Below are positions 1 through 7,222 of a stretch of DNA of 11,262 nucleotides, piece after piece. Position 1 is the stretch's first letter; each line of letters begins with the position of its first letter. Source of the DNA: DATAEU01 sp046724395 (GTDB lineage Bacteria > Actinomycetota > UBA4738 > HRBIN12); assembly GCA_046724395.1 (NCBI GenBank), contig JBKOWM010000004.1, positions 1 through 11,262 on the forward strand, written 5' to 3'. Under the pieces are notes generated by a model that was not told the origin of the DNA, did no database searches, and worked only from the letters and a program-made list of their open reading frames with translations. The position numbers were made by a program, and so were the translations under genes.

Positions 1-182
1 AGGCGGAGGCGATCGCGCGGGCCGCGATCCGGGAGGGGCAGCCCTCCGGCGCCGTTCTCACCGTTCCCGACGCCGAGGCGGCCGTCGACGCCGTCCGGGC
101 GTGGGGCAGGCCGGGCGACGTCGTCCTCGTGAAGGGCTCGCGCGTCGTCGGGCTCGAGCGCGTCGCAGAGGCGCTCGGTTGA
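1..182 (+). CDS. murF: UDP-N-acetylmuramoyl-tripeptide--D-alanyl-D-alanine ligase, C-terminal end (partial)
   Basis: Only the last 59 complete codons are present; the reading frame enters from the left edge and stops at TGA 180-182. MurF is the cytoplasmic ATP-dependent ligase that adds D-Ala-D-Ala to the UDP-MurNAc-tripeptide, the last soluble step of peptidoglycan precursor synthesis. The visible part belongs to the C-terminal ligase domain: it ends GDVVLVKGSRVVGLERVAEA, matching the family's LVKGSR...ME(R)V end. Position supports the call, because murF directly precedes mraY in most dcw clusters. The stop overlaps the TTG start of mraY (shared TTGA, 179-182), so the two are probably translationally coupled. 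The ATP-binding and central domains lie outside the window. The start and full length cannot be judged. Confidence 0.9.
   Translation, partial: AEAIARAAIREGQPSGAVLTVPDAEAAVDAVRAWGRPGDVVLVKGSRVVGLERVAEALG
167..171 (+). promoter_or_regulatory. Ribosome binding site for mraY (supports a TTG start)
   Basis: AGAGG inside the end of murF, seven bases before TTG 179-181. It favours the TTG that overlaps the murF stop over the longer open frame beginning at ATG 101, which would add 26 Arg-rich residues unlike any MraY N-terminus. Confidence 0.55.
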
Positions 183-1231
183 TTCCCATCCTCGTTGCGG
201 CCGCCGTCGGCATGGTCGTCACGTTGTTCGGGACGCCCCACGCGATCCGGTTCTTCCGCACATGGGGCTGGGGACAGCAGATACGAGAGGACGGCCCGCA
301 CACGCATCTGGAGAAGATGGGGACGCCGACCATGGGCGGACTCGTCATCGTGGTCGGCATCCTGCTGGCGTACGTGGCGACCCGGTTCTCGCTGCCGCGC
401 GTCACCGGCGCCGGCTTCACGGTGTTGATCGCCATGATGGGGCTCGCGCTCGTCGGGTTCGTCGACGATTACGCGAAGGTTCGGCGGCAGCGGTCGCTCG
501 GACTGTCCAAGGCGGCCAAGCTGTTCGGACAGGCCGTCGTGTCGGTCTTGGTCGCGCTGCTCGCCGTGAAGGCGGCCGATGTCCCGACGGAGTTGTCGTT
601 CATTCGACCCACCGGGATCGCCCTGGGCGTCGGCTTCTATGTGTGGGTCTTCGTGATCCTGTCTTCGTCCTCGAACGGGGTGAACCTCACCGACGGCTTG
701 GACGGCCTCGCGTCGGGGTCGTCGATCCTCGTACTGTCCGCGTACGTGTTCATCTCGTTTTGGCAGTACCGCCACACGTGCGCGGCGTCAGCGCTGGCCG
801 GGTGCTATCCGGTCGCCGTCAACGCGTCGCTCGACACCGCGATCCTCGCCGCGGCCGCCGTCGGAGCGACGGCGGGGTTCCTGTGGTGGAACGCCGCTCC
901 CGCGCAGATCTTCATGGGCGACACCGGCGCTCTCGCGCTCGGCGGACTCATGGGCGCGTTTTCGATCGTCACGGAGACTCAGCTGCTGCTGGTCGTGCTC
1001 GGCGCGCTCTTCGTGATCGAGACACTCTCCGTGATGTTGCAGGTCATCGCGTTCCGCGGCTTCGGCCGCCGCATCTTCCGCATGTCGCCGATCCATCACC
1101 ACTTCGAGCTCGGCGGGTGGCCCGAGACGACCGTCATCGTCCGGTTCTGGATCATCGCGGGCATGTGCGTCGCCGTCGGTCTCGGACTGTTCTACGCCGA
1201 CTTCCTCGTTCGCAGCGGCTCGGGCGGATGA
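179..1231 (+). CDS. mraY: Phospho-N-acetylmuramoyl-pentapeptide-transferase (MraY)
   Basis: MraY is the polytopic membrane enzyme that moves phospho-MurNAc-pentapeptide from UDP to undecaprenyl phosphate, giving lipid I. From TTG 179 the protein has 350 residues, near the family's usual length of about 320-360. Visible signatures are HTHLEKMGTPTMGG (41-54), the Asp pair in VDDYAKV (D96, D97), NLTDGLDG (169-176), FMGDTG with D248, and the triple His H306-H308. The three Asp and the His cluster are the known Mg2+/substrate residues of the family. Hydrophobic segments cover most of the chain. The start was chosen because the frame then begins directly with a membrane segment (MIPILVAAAVG), overlaps the murF stop and has an upstream AGAGG. 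Oddity: C201 and C209 sit in a loop predicted to lie outside the membrane. The stop overlaps the murD ATG. Confidence 0.96.
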   Translation: MIPILVAAAVGMVVTLFGTPHAIRFFRTWGWGQQIREDGPHTHLEKMGTPTMGGLVIVVGILLAYVATRFSLPRVTGAGFTVLIAMMGLALVGFVDDYAKVRRQRSLGLSKAAKLFGQAVVSVLVALLAVKAADVPTELSFIRPTGIALGVGFYVWVFVILSSSSNGVNLTDGLDGLASGSSILVLSAYVFISFWQYRHTCAASALAGCYPVAVNASLDTAILAAAAVGATAGFLWWNAAPAQIFMGDTGALALGGLMGAFSIVTETQLLLVVLGALFVIETLSVMLQVIAFRGFGRRIFRMSPIHHHFELGGWPETTVIVRFWIIAGMCVAVGLGLFYADFLVRSGSGG

Positions 1232-2574
1232 GCGCATTCGCCGACAAGCGCTTCGTGGTGGTCGGAGCCGGCGTTGCCGGGCGCGCCGCGGCTCGGCTGC
1301 TCGCGGAGCACGGCGGCGACGTCCGGGTCAGCGAGGCGACGTGGCTGTCGACCGCCGACGCGAATGAGCTCGCGGCGATCGGAATCCGGGTCGACGGCGG
1401 GGGACACCGCCCCGAGCACCTCGACGGCGCCACGGTCGTCGTCGCGAGTCCGGGCGTTCCGCAGGACGCGGACATCCTGCGGTGGGCGTTGGACCGCGGG
1501 CTCGAGATCTGGAGCGAGCTCGACGTGGGCGCGCGCCTTTGTCGGGCGCCCATCGCCGCGATCACTGGCACGAACGGCAAGTCCACGACGACGACGATGG
1601 TCGCCGCGATGATGCGCGCGGCAGGCCTCGATGCCGTCGCGTGTGGCAACATCGGCCATCCGTTCTCGGCCGCGGCGGTCGAGCGCCACGACGCCCTCGC
1701 GGTCGAGGCGTCCTCGTTTCAGCTCCGTTTCCATCATTGGTTCCATCCCTCGGTCTCCGCGCTGCTGAACCTGGCGCCCGATCACCTTGACTGGCACGGT
1801 TCGCTCGACGCGTACGCCGCGGCGAAGGCGCGCATCTTCGAGCTGCAGTCCGGCGACGACGTGCACATCGCGAACGCCGGCGACGGCGCCGCAGCCCGCG
1901 TCTCCCGCGGCGCCCGTTGCCGGACCGTGTGGTTCCGCGGGGGCCCGCCGCGCGAGGGAGAGGTCGGGCTCATCGGGCGGGAGGTCGTCGCGCGACTGGA
2001 CGGCGAGGAGCGGCTCGGCGCGCCCGCGCTGGACGCCGCCGGCTTCCGCCAGGACGCCGCGGCCGCCGCCGCGATCGGGCTGTCGTTCGGTCTGGCTGGC
2101 GACGCCGTTCGTGAGGGGATTCGTGCGACCGGCCCGCTCGCACATCGCGGCGAGGAGGTCGCCCGCGCCGGGGAGGTTCGCTTCCTCGACGACTCCAAGG
2201 CGACGAACGTCCACGCGGCGCTAAACGCCTTGGCCGGCAGGACCGGCGTCGTCTTGATCGCCGGCGGCCGTTCGAAGGGGGCGGACCTGTCGCCGCTGCT
2301 CGCGGGGGTCTCGAGTCTGACCGCGGTGGTGGGAATCGGCGAGGCGGCAGGGGAGCTGTGCGCCCTGTTCGAGGGCCGGGTACCGGTGCGAACCGCCGAC
2401 TCCCTTGAGGCTGCGGTCCGAGCCGCCTATCGGCTGGCCGCGCCGGACGGGTCGGTGTTGCTCGCACCCGCGTGTGCAAGCTGGGACATGTTCCGCGATT
2501 ACACCGAGCGCGGCGAGAGGTTCGCGGCGGCGGCTCGATCCGTCGCGAAGGAGGTTCGGCGTGCGGCGAGCTGA
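1228..2574 (+). CDS. murD: UDP-N-acetylmuramoylalanine--D-glutamate ligase (MurD)
   Basis: MurD is a cytoplasmic ATP-dependent ligase that adds D-glutamate to UDP-MurNAc-L-Ala. The 448 residues match the family length. Domains in order: an N-terminal Rossmann-like UDP-binding domain (VVVGAGVAG near residue 10), a central ATPase domain with P-loop GTNGKSTTTT (from 114), EASSFQL (160-166) and NLAPDHLDWHGS (181-192), and a C-terminal domain with FLDDSKATN (319-327) and ACASWDMFRDYTERG near the end. K200 in AAAKARIF aligns with the lysine that is carbamylated in Mur ligases. EASSFQL and DDSKATN are MurD-type and separate it from MurC, MurE and MurF. ATG 1228 overlaps the mraY stop (ATGA). The same frame stays open far upstream through mraY, but that part has no family similarity. 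Confidence 0.96.
   Translation: MSAFADKRFVVVGAGVAGRAAARLLAEHGGDVRVSEATWLSTADANELAAIGIRVDGGGHRPEHLDGATVVVASPGVPQDADILRWALDRGLEIWSELDVGARLCRAPIAAITGTNGKSTTTTMVAAMMRAAGLDAVACGNIGHPFSAAAVERHDALAVEASSFQLRFHHWFHPSVSALLNLAPDHLDWHGSLDAYAAAKARIFELQSGDDVHIANAGDGAAARVSRGARCRTVWFRGGPPREGEVGLIGREVVARLDGEERLGAPALDAAGFRQDAAAAAAIGLSFGLAGDAVREGIRATGPLAHRGEEVARAGEVRFLDDSKATNVHAALNALAGRTGVVLIAGGRSKGADLSPLLAGVSSLTAVVGIGEAAGELCALFEGRVPVRTADSLEAAVRAAYRLAAPDGSVLLAPACASWDMFRDYTERGERFAAAARSVAKEVRRAAS
2548..2554 (+). promoter_or_regulatory. Strong ribosome binding site for ftsW (fixes a GTG start)
   Basis: AAGGAGG within the end of murD, six bases before GTG 2561-2563. It is one of the best Shine-Dalgarno sequences in the window and decides the ftsW start. 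The longer frame from ATG 2405 lies inside murD and reads as a shadow of it. Confidence 0.7.
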
Positions 2575-3775
2575 GGCGGCCGTCGTCCCGGCGCGGCACC
2601 TCCGACTCGTCCCCGCCGACGAACGATCATCGGTGGCCCGCGCGGCGTCGGCGCGTCGGACCATCGGAGTGCTGCTTGCCTCCGCCGGTTTCCTGACGGC
2701 TGCAGGCGTCGTGATGGTGCTGTCGGCCAGCTCTGTCTATGCGTGTGCGCGCGGATCCTGCTTCGTCTTCTTCGAGCGCCAGGCCGCGTACGCACTCGTG
2801 GGCATCGTCGGTCTGTTCGTCGCCGCACGGGTGCGGTATCACGCCTGGCGCCGCCTCGCGATCCCGTTCCTGTTGGTGGCGATCGGTCTGCTGCTCCTCG
2901 TGACGCACCCGACGGCCGGAATCGAGGTGCAGGGATCGGCGCGGTGGATCGCGTTCGGCCCGGTGACGATCCAGCCCTCGGAGCTCGCGAAGCTCGCGGT
3001 CGTGGTCTTCGCCGCGTCGGTCCTGTCGCGTCCGCGGCGTCCGAGCGAACCGCCGGCTCGAACGGCGTTGCCGCTCGTAGCGGGTGTCGGGATCGTGGCG
3101 ACGCTCGTGTACCTCCAGCCGGACCTCGGCACGACGTTGGTCATCATCGGCGCCTCGACGGCGCTGCTGTTCGTCGCCGGAGTGCCGATCTGGGTCTTGG
3201 CGCTGGGCGGTGCGGCGCTGTCGAGCGTAGCGCTCGTGTCGCTCAGACCGTATCAATGGACCCGCATCACAGCGTTCCTGCATCCGGAGCACGATCGCAA
3301 CGGCGCCGCATATCAGCTGTACCAGTCGCTGATCGCCCTCGGGTCCGGCGGCTGGTTCGGCGTCGGCCTCGGCGCGAGCCGGCAGAAATGGATGTACGTC
3401 CCCAACGCACACACGGACTTCATCTTCTCGATCCTGGGAGAGGAGCTCGGTCTCGTCGGGGAGATGATCGTGCTGACTGCGTTCGGCGCGCTCCTGTACG
3501 CCGGTGTGCGCATCGCGGCGAAGGCTCCCGATGCGTTCGGGCGGCTGCTCGCGTCGGGCATCGTCGCGTGGTTCGGCGTCCAGATCGTCGTCAACCTGGG
3601 CGCCGTAACTGGACTGCTTCCGATCGCCGGCGTACCGCTGCCGTTCCTGTCCTACGGGGGGTCGTCGCTCGTCGTCTCGCTGACCGGCGTCGGCGTCCTG
3701 GTGAATATCGCGCAGGAGCCGGCTCGCGTGCGCCGTCGTGCGCGCCGGGCGCTGGCGCGGAGGACGGCGGCGTGA
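2561..3775 (+). CDS. ftsW: FtsW, SEDS-family septal peptidoglycan glycosyltransferase
   Basis: SEDS-family polytopic membrane protein, the lipid II polymerase of the divisome that works with a class B penicillin-binding protein (the partner is not in this window). The 404 residues start with about 35 cytoplasmic, charged residues and then several membrane segments. Family signatures: VMVLSASS at the end of the first membrane segment, QPSELAK (138-144), QPDLGTT, GSGGWFGVGLG, AHTDFIFSILGEELG with D286 at the position of the catalytic Asp of SEDS enzymes, and PLPFLSYGGSS (359-369). Placement between murD and murG, the usual dcw position of ftsW, favours FtsW over the close relative RodA. The GTG start overlaps murD by 14 bases. 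Oddity: C62 and C67 lie in the first outer loop. The stop overlaps the murG GTG. Confidence 0.94.
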   Translation: MRRAEAAVVPARHLRLVPADERSSVARAASARRTIGVLLASAGFLTAAGVVMVLSASSVYACARGSCFVFFERQAAYALVGIVGLFVAARVRYHAWRRLAIPFLLVAIGLLLLVTHPTAGIEVQGSARWIAFGPVTIQPSELAKLAVVVFAASVLSRPRRPSEPPARTALPLVAGVGIVATLVYLQPDLGTTLVIIGASTALLFVAGVPIWVLALGGAALSSVALVSLRPYQWTRITAFLHPEHDRNGAAYQLYQSLIALGSGGWFGVGLGASRQKWMYVPNAHTDFIFSILGEELGLVGEMIVLTAFGALLYAGVRIAAKAPDAFGRLLASGIVAWFGVQIVVNLGAVTGLLPIAGVPLPFLSYGGSSLVVSLTGVGVLVNIAQEPARVRRRARRALARRTAA

Positions 3776-4875
3776 GGGTCCTCATCGCCGCGGGGGGGAC
3801 GGCGGGCCACGTCTCGCCGGCGCTCGCCCTCGCCCGGGAGCTCGCGGATGTCCACGGAGCCGAGGTCCGGTTCGCCGGGGCGCCTCGGGGCCAGGAAGAG
3901 CGCCTCGTCGGCGAGGCCGGGTTCGCGTTCGAGCCGGTCGAGACGGCGCCGTTCGTGCGGCGCGCTTCGCTACGGAACGTGACCGGTTTGCTCGTCGTCC
4001 TCGGATCCGTCCGGCGGTCGGGACGTCACGTCGCGGATGCGGACGTCGTCGTCGGCATGGGCGGATACGCGAGCGTTCCCGTCGGCGTCGCCGCGCTCCG
4101 CGCTCGGCGCCCGTTGGTCGTCCACGAGCAGAACGCGGTTCCCGGTCTCGCCAACCGCCTGTTCGCGTGGCGCGCTCGGGCGGTCGCGGTCTCGTTCGCC
4201 GACACGGCGCCGACGTTCCCTCGCCGGACGCCAACGATCGTCACGGGCAACCCCGTGCGAAGTGCGATCGTCGCCGTCCGCGAGGATCGAGAGCGCTTGG
4301 CCAAGGAGGCGCACGAGACGCTCGAGCTCGAGCCGACGCGGCAGACCGTGGTGGTGTTCGGCGGGAGTCAGGGGGCAAGGCACATCGGTCAGGCCGTCAC
4401 CGAGGCCGTCCAAGAGCTGGCCGACCGCGACGACCTGCAGCTCCTGGTCCTGACTGGCGCCGCGAACCTCGAGTCGGTCCGCCATGCGATTCCGTCGGGA
4501 ACGGCCCTTCGCGTCCGCGCGCTGCCGTTCCTCGACCAGATGGAGCTCGCGTATGCCGCTGCAGACCTCGTCGTCTGCCGGGCCGGCGCGAGCAGCGTCG
4601 CGGAGGTCTCGGTCTGCGGGCTGCCGTCGGTCCTCGTCCCGTATCCGTACGCGACCCGTCGTCACCAGGACGCGAACGCGAGGGCGCTGTCACGAGCGGG
4701 CGCGGCAATTGTCGTCCCAGACGACGTGCTCAACGGCCGGCTCCTCGCGGCGCGCGTCCGTGATCTCCTCGGGGACCCGGCCCGCCTGGCCGAGATGGGG
4801 AGACGCGCGATCGCATGGGCCCGGCCGGACGCCGCCGGGGCGCTCGCGCACGTCGTGGTGGAGGCCTCCGGATGA
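3772..4875 (+). CDS. murG: UDP-N-acetylglucosamine--lipid I GlcNAc transferase (MurG)
   Basis: MurG is the peripheral inner-leaflet glycosyltransferase (family GT28) that adds GlcNAc to lipid I to give lipid II. The 367 residues are a normal length. N-terminal domain: GGTAGHVSPALALA from residue 8, GGYAS (97-101) and HEQNAVPGLANR from H118, all MurG signatures for lipid I binding. C-terminal domain: TGNPVR, VFGGSQGARH (195-204) and CRAGASSVAE (269-278), where E278 matches the residue that contacts the UDP-GlcNAc ribose, then PYPYATRRHQDANA. GTG 3772 shares GTGA with the ftsW stop and has GGAGGA seven bases upstream. The frame is open back through ftsW to 2743, but that part is not MurG-like. 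The stop overlaps the murC ATG. Confidence 0.96.
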   Translation: MRVLIAAGGTAGHVSPALALARELADVHGAEVRFAGAPRGQEERLVGEAGFAFEPVETAPFVRRASLRNVTGLLVVLGSVRRSGRHVADADVVVGMGGYASVPVGVAALRARRPLVVHEQNAVPGLANRLFAWRARAVAVSFADTAPTFPRRTPTIVTGNPVRSAIVAVREDRERLAKEAHETLELEPTRQTVVVFGGSQGARHIGQAVTEAVQELADRDDLQLLVLTGAANLESVRHAIPSGTALRVRALPFLDQMELAYAAADLVVCRAGASSVAEVSVCGLPSVLVPYPYATRRHQDANARALSRAGAAIVVPDDVLNGRLLAARVRDLLGDPARLAEMGRRAIAWARPDAAGALAHVVVEASG

Positions 4876-6296
4876 CGTCGTCGTACGTCCCCCCGCCGGG
4901 TTCGATCCCGACGCTCGCGGTGCCCGACCTGGACGGGGTGCGGCGGGTGCACATGATCGGCATAGGCGGTGCCGGGATGCGGAACCTCGCGCGCCTGCTG
5001 ATGGCGCGCGGGATCCGCGTGAGTGGATCCGACCTGAAGGACTCCGCTGCCCTGCGCGACCTTCGCGAGGCGGGGGCCGAGGTGTTCGTCGGCCACGCGC
5101 CCGAGCACATCGGATCACCGGACGCGATCGTCATCTCCAGCGCGATCACCGACCGAAACATCGAGCTCGACGACGCGCGGGCGCGGGGCATCGTGGTCTG
5201 GATGCGTGCGCAGGCGCTGGCGGCCGCCGCGCGCTCGAAGCGAACCATCGCGGTCTCCGGGACGCACGGCAAGACGACGATCACGTCGATGATCGGGCTG
5301 ATCCTCGAGCGCGCGGGTCTCGATCCTACGTACGTCGTCGGCGGCGAACCGAACGAGAGCGGCAGCGGCGCGCGCCTGGGAAGAGGTGATGTGTTCGTGG
5401 CCGAGGCCGACGAGAGCGACGGGTCGTTCCTGTTGTTTCGCCCGGAAGTCGCGATCGTCGCGAACGTCGAAGTGGACCACGTCGACTTCTATTCCGAGGG
5501 CCTCGCCCAGATCGAGGCGGCGTTCCGCGTATTCGCAGACTCGTCCGGCACGGCCGTCGCATGCATGGACGACCGCGGTGCCATGCGCTCGGTCGCCACG
5601 TCGCCGGCACGGCTGATCACGTACGGCACATCTGTCGGCGCCGACTTGCGAATCGACGTCTCGTCGATCGGCCCCACCGGCGCACGCGGAGTGTTTCGTT
5701 TCGACGATTCGTGCGCGGACGTGCATCTGCGCGTCGACGGGCTGCACAACCTTCGCAACGCCGCCGCAGCCATTGCCGCCGCCACCGCGGTCGGCGTTCC
5801 CTTCGACGTCGCGGCGAGGGCCATCGCGGACTTCCGCGGCGTGCATCGTCGCTTCGAGCATCGCGGCAGCGCGCGCGGCGCCGCGTTCTACGACGACTAC
5901 GGGCACGTGCCGACGGAGCTGGCGGTGACACTCGACGTCGCCCGGCGAACCGGACCGAGGCGACTGATCGCCGTCTTCCAACCGCACCGATACGTGCGAA
6001 CGCTCGCCCTGTGGCGTGAGCTCGGCGCCAGCCTCGTCGAGGCCGACATCGTGGTCGTGACGGACGTCTACGGAGCCGACCAGGACCCAATCCCGGGCGT
6101 GACCGGAAAGCTCGTCGTCGACGGGATCATCGAGGCGGACCCGCGTCGGCGCATCGTGTACCTGCCGAGGCGACGGGACGTCATCGCATTCCTCGACGCC
6201 GAGGTTCGCCCGGGCGACCTCGTCATCACGATGGGATGTGGCGATGTCTACATGCTGGGCGATGCGGCCCTTGAGCGGATGGGCGCGGACGCGTGA
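4872..6296 (+). CDS. murC: UDP-N-acetylmuramate--L-alanine ligase (MurC)
   Basis: MurC is the cytoplasmic ATP-dependent ligase that adds L-alanine to UDP-MurNAc, the first amino-acid step. It has 474 residues, a normal length. About 25 residues precede the Rossmann motif HMIGIGGAGM. The ATPase P-loop is GTHGKTT (130-136), followed by EADESDGSF (178-186) and NVEVDHVDFY (198-207). The C-terminal domain has YDDYGHVPTE (340-349), FQPHRYVRT and TMGCGDVYMLGD. GTHGKTT with EADESDGS identifies MurC rather than MurD, MurE or MurF. Most MurC proteins read HHPTE where this one has HVPTE (V346), and GAGD where this one has GCGD. No MurB domain is fused; murB is separate and follows. ATG 4872 overlaps the murG stop, with GGAGG (4860-4864) seven bases upstream. 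Confidence 0.95.
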   Translation: MTSSYVPPPGSIPTLAVPDLDGVRRVHMIGIGGAGMRNLARLLMARGIRVSGSDLKDSAALRDLREAGAEVFVGHAPEHIGSPDAIVISSAITDRNIELDDARARGIVVWMRAQALAAAARSKRTIAVSGTHGKTTITSMIGLILERAGLDPTYVVGGEPNESGSGARLGRGDVFVAEADESDGSFLLFRPEVAIVANVEVDHVDFYSEGLAQIEAAFRVFADSSGTAVACMDDRGAMRSVATSPARLITYGTSVGADLRIDVSSIGPTGARGVFRFDDSCADVHLRVDGLHNLRNAAAAIAAATAVGVPFDVAARAIADFRGVHRRFEHRGSARGAAFYDDYGHVPTELAVTLDVARRTGPRRLIAVFQPHRYVRTLALWRELGASLVEADIVVVTDVYGADQDPIPGVTGKLVVDGIIEADPRRRIVYLPRRRDVIAFLDAEVRPGDLVITMGCGDVYMLGDAALERMGADA

Positions 6297-7222
6297 ACGA
6301 CCGGATCCGTCGCGCGGAAGCGATCCTGCGCGCCGAGTGCGCGGATCGGGTCCGCACGCAATTTCCGATGGCGCCGCTGACGACCTTTCATATCGGGGGC
6401 CCGGCGGCTCTGTTCCTCGAGCCCGAGAGCGAGCGCGACCTCGTCGCCGCCGGCGAGGCCGTTCGCGACGCGGCGATTCCGTTTCTCGTCGTCGGGAAGG
6501 GGTCGAACATCCTCGTGGCCGACGGCGGCTTTCCCGGTCTCGTCCTGCGCCTCGGACGAGGGTTTCGGTGGGCCGCGCGCGACGGGGACCGGCTGACCGG
6601 CGGAGCGGCGATGCCGCTTCCGGCGCTCGCGGGCGTCGCGCTCGGGCACGGGCTCTCGGGCCTCGAGTTCGGCGTCGCCATCCCGGCGTCGCTCGGCGGC
6701 GCCGTCCGCATGAACGCCGGCGCGCACGGGTCTGATCTGTCGCACGTCGTCGAGGAGGCGACGATCTTCGAGCTCCTCGTCGGGTCGCGGCGGTCGATCG
6801 CGGCGGCCGAGATCCGGTTCGCCTACCGGACGACCGGCCTGCCGGATGACGCCGTCGTCCTCGCCGCGACGGCCCGGCTCTCGCCGCGCGACGTGACGGA
6901 GATTCGCGCTCGGATGGGCGAGGCTCGAGAGTGGCGCCGACGGACGCAGCCGGTCGCCGAGCCCAACTGCGGGAGCGTCTTCAAGAACCCTCCGAACGAG
7001 CACGCGGCGCGGCTCATCGAGGAGGCGGGGCTGAAGGGGTTCGCGATCGGCGGGGCATCCGTGTCCCGCAAGCACGCGAACTTCATCGTGGCCGGTGCTG
7101 GCTCCACCGCGGCGAACGTCGCCTCGCTGATCCGTCACGTACAGGAGACGGTCGCCGCCCGGACGGGCATTCGACTCGAAGAGGAGGTGCATCTCGTTGG
7201 ACTCGACGCCGCCAGACGATGA
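6293..7222 (+). CDS. murB: UDP-N-acetylenolpyruvoylglucosamine reductase (MurB)
   Basis: MurB is the cytoplasmic FAD enzyme that uses NADPH to reduce UDP-GlcNAc-enolpyruvate to UDP-MurNAc, just before MurC acts. The 309 residues fit the shorter type II form common in Gram-positive bacteria. FAD-binding part: VVGKGSNILVADGG and AIPASLGGAVRMNAGA (129-144). Likely catalytic residues by family alignment: R179 in FAYRTT, S228 in NCGSVFKNP and E298 in EEEVHLVG. The C-terminal run LIEEAGLKG...VSRKHANFIV is typical. The FAD motif is usually (G)IPGS/T..GG; here it is AIPAS, with two Gly replaced by Ala. GTG 6293 shares GTGA with the murC stop; no strong Shine-Dalgarno is visible, which suggests coupling to murC. 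Its last 26 bases overlap ftsQ. Confidence 0.95.
   Translation: MNDRIRRAEAILRAECADRVRTQFPMAPLTTFHIGGPAALFLEPESERDLVAAGEAVRDAAIPFLVVGKGSNILVADGGFPGLVLRLGRGFRWAARDGDRLTGGAAMPLPALAGVALGHGLSGLEFGVAIPASLGGAVRMNAGAHGSDLSHVVEEATIFELLVGSRRSIAAAEIRFAYRTTGLPDDAVVLAATARLSPRDVTEIRARMGEAREWRRRTQPVAEPNCGSVFKNPPNEHAARLIEEAGLKGFAIGGASVSRKHANFIVAGAGSTAANVASLIRHVQETVAARTGIRLEEEVHLVGLDAARR
7182..7187 (+). promoter_or_regulatory. Ribosome binding site for ftsQ (supports a TTG start)
   Basis: A perfect AGGAGG inside the end of murB, nine bases before TTG 7197-7199. The ATG at 7219 that overlaps the murB stop is in another frame and does not encode FtsQ, so this site with the TTG is the best-supported start. Confidence 0.65.

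Noticed and set aside
262..1227. The murD frame is open for over 900 bases upstream, giving a possible 770-residue fusion
   Set aside because: The upstream part is an Arg-rich translation of mraY in another frame with no family motifs; the real MurD N-terminus is at ATG 1228. Long open shadow frames are expected at this GC content.
1192..2214. Long minus-strand open frame (340 residues) opposite murD
   Set aside because: Highly charged, without recognisable domain, fully antisense to a well-conserved gene; a GC-rich shadow.
2743..3771. Open frame running through ftsW into murG (710 residues)
   Set aside because: Arg/Gly-rich shadow of ftsW; the MurG signature GGTAGH begins right after GTG 3772.
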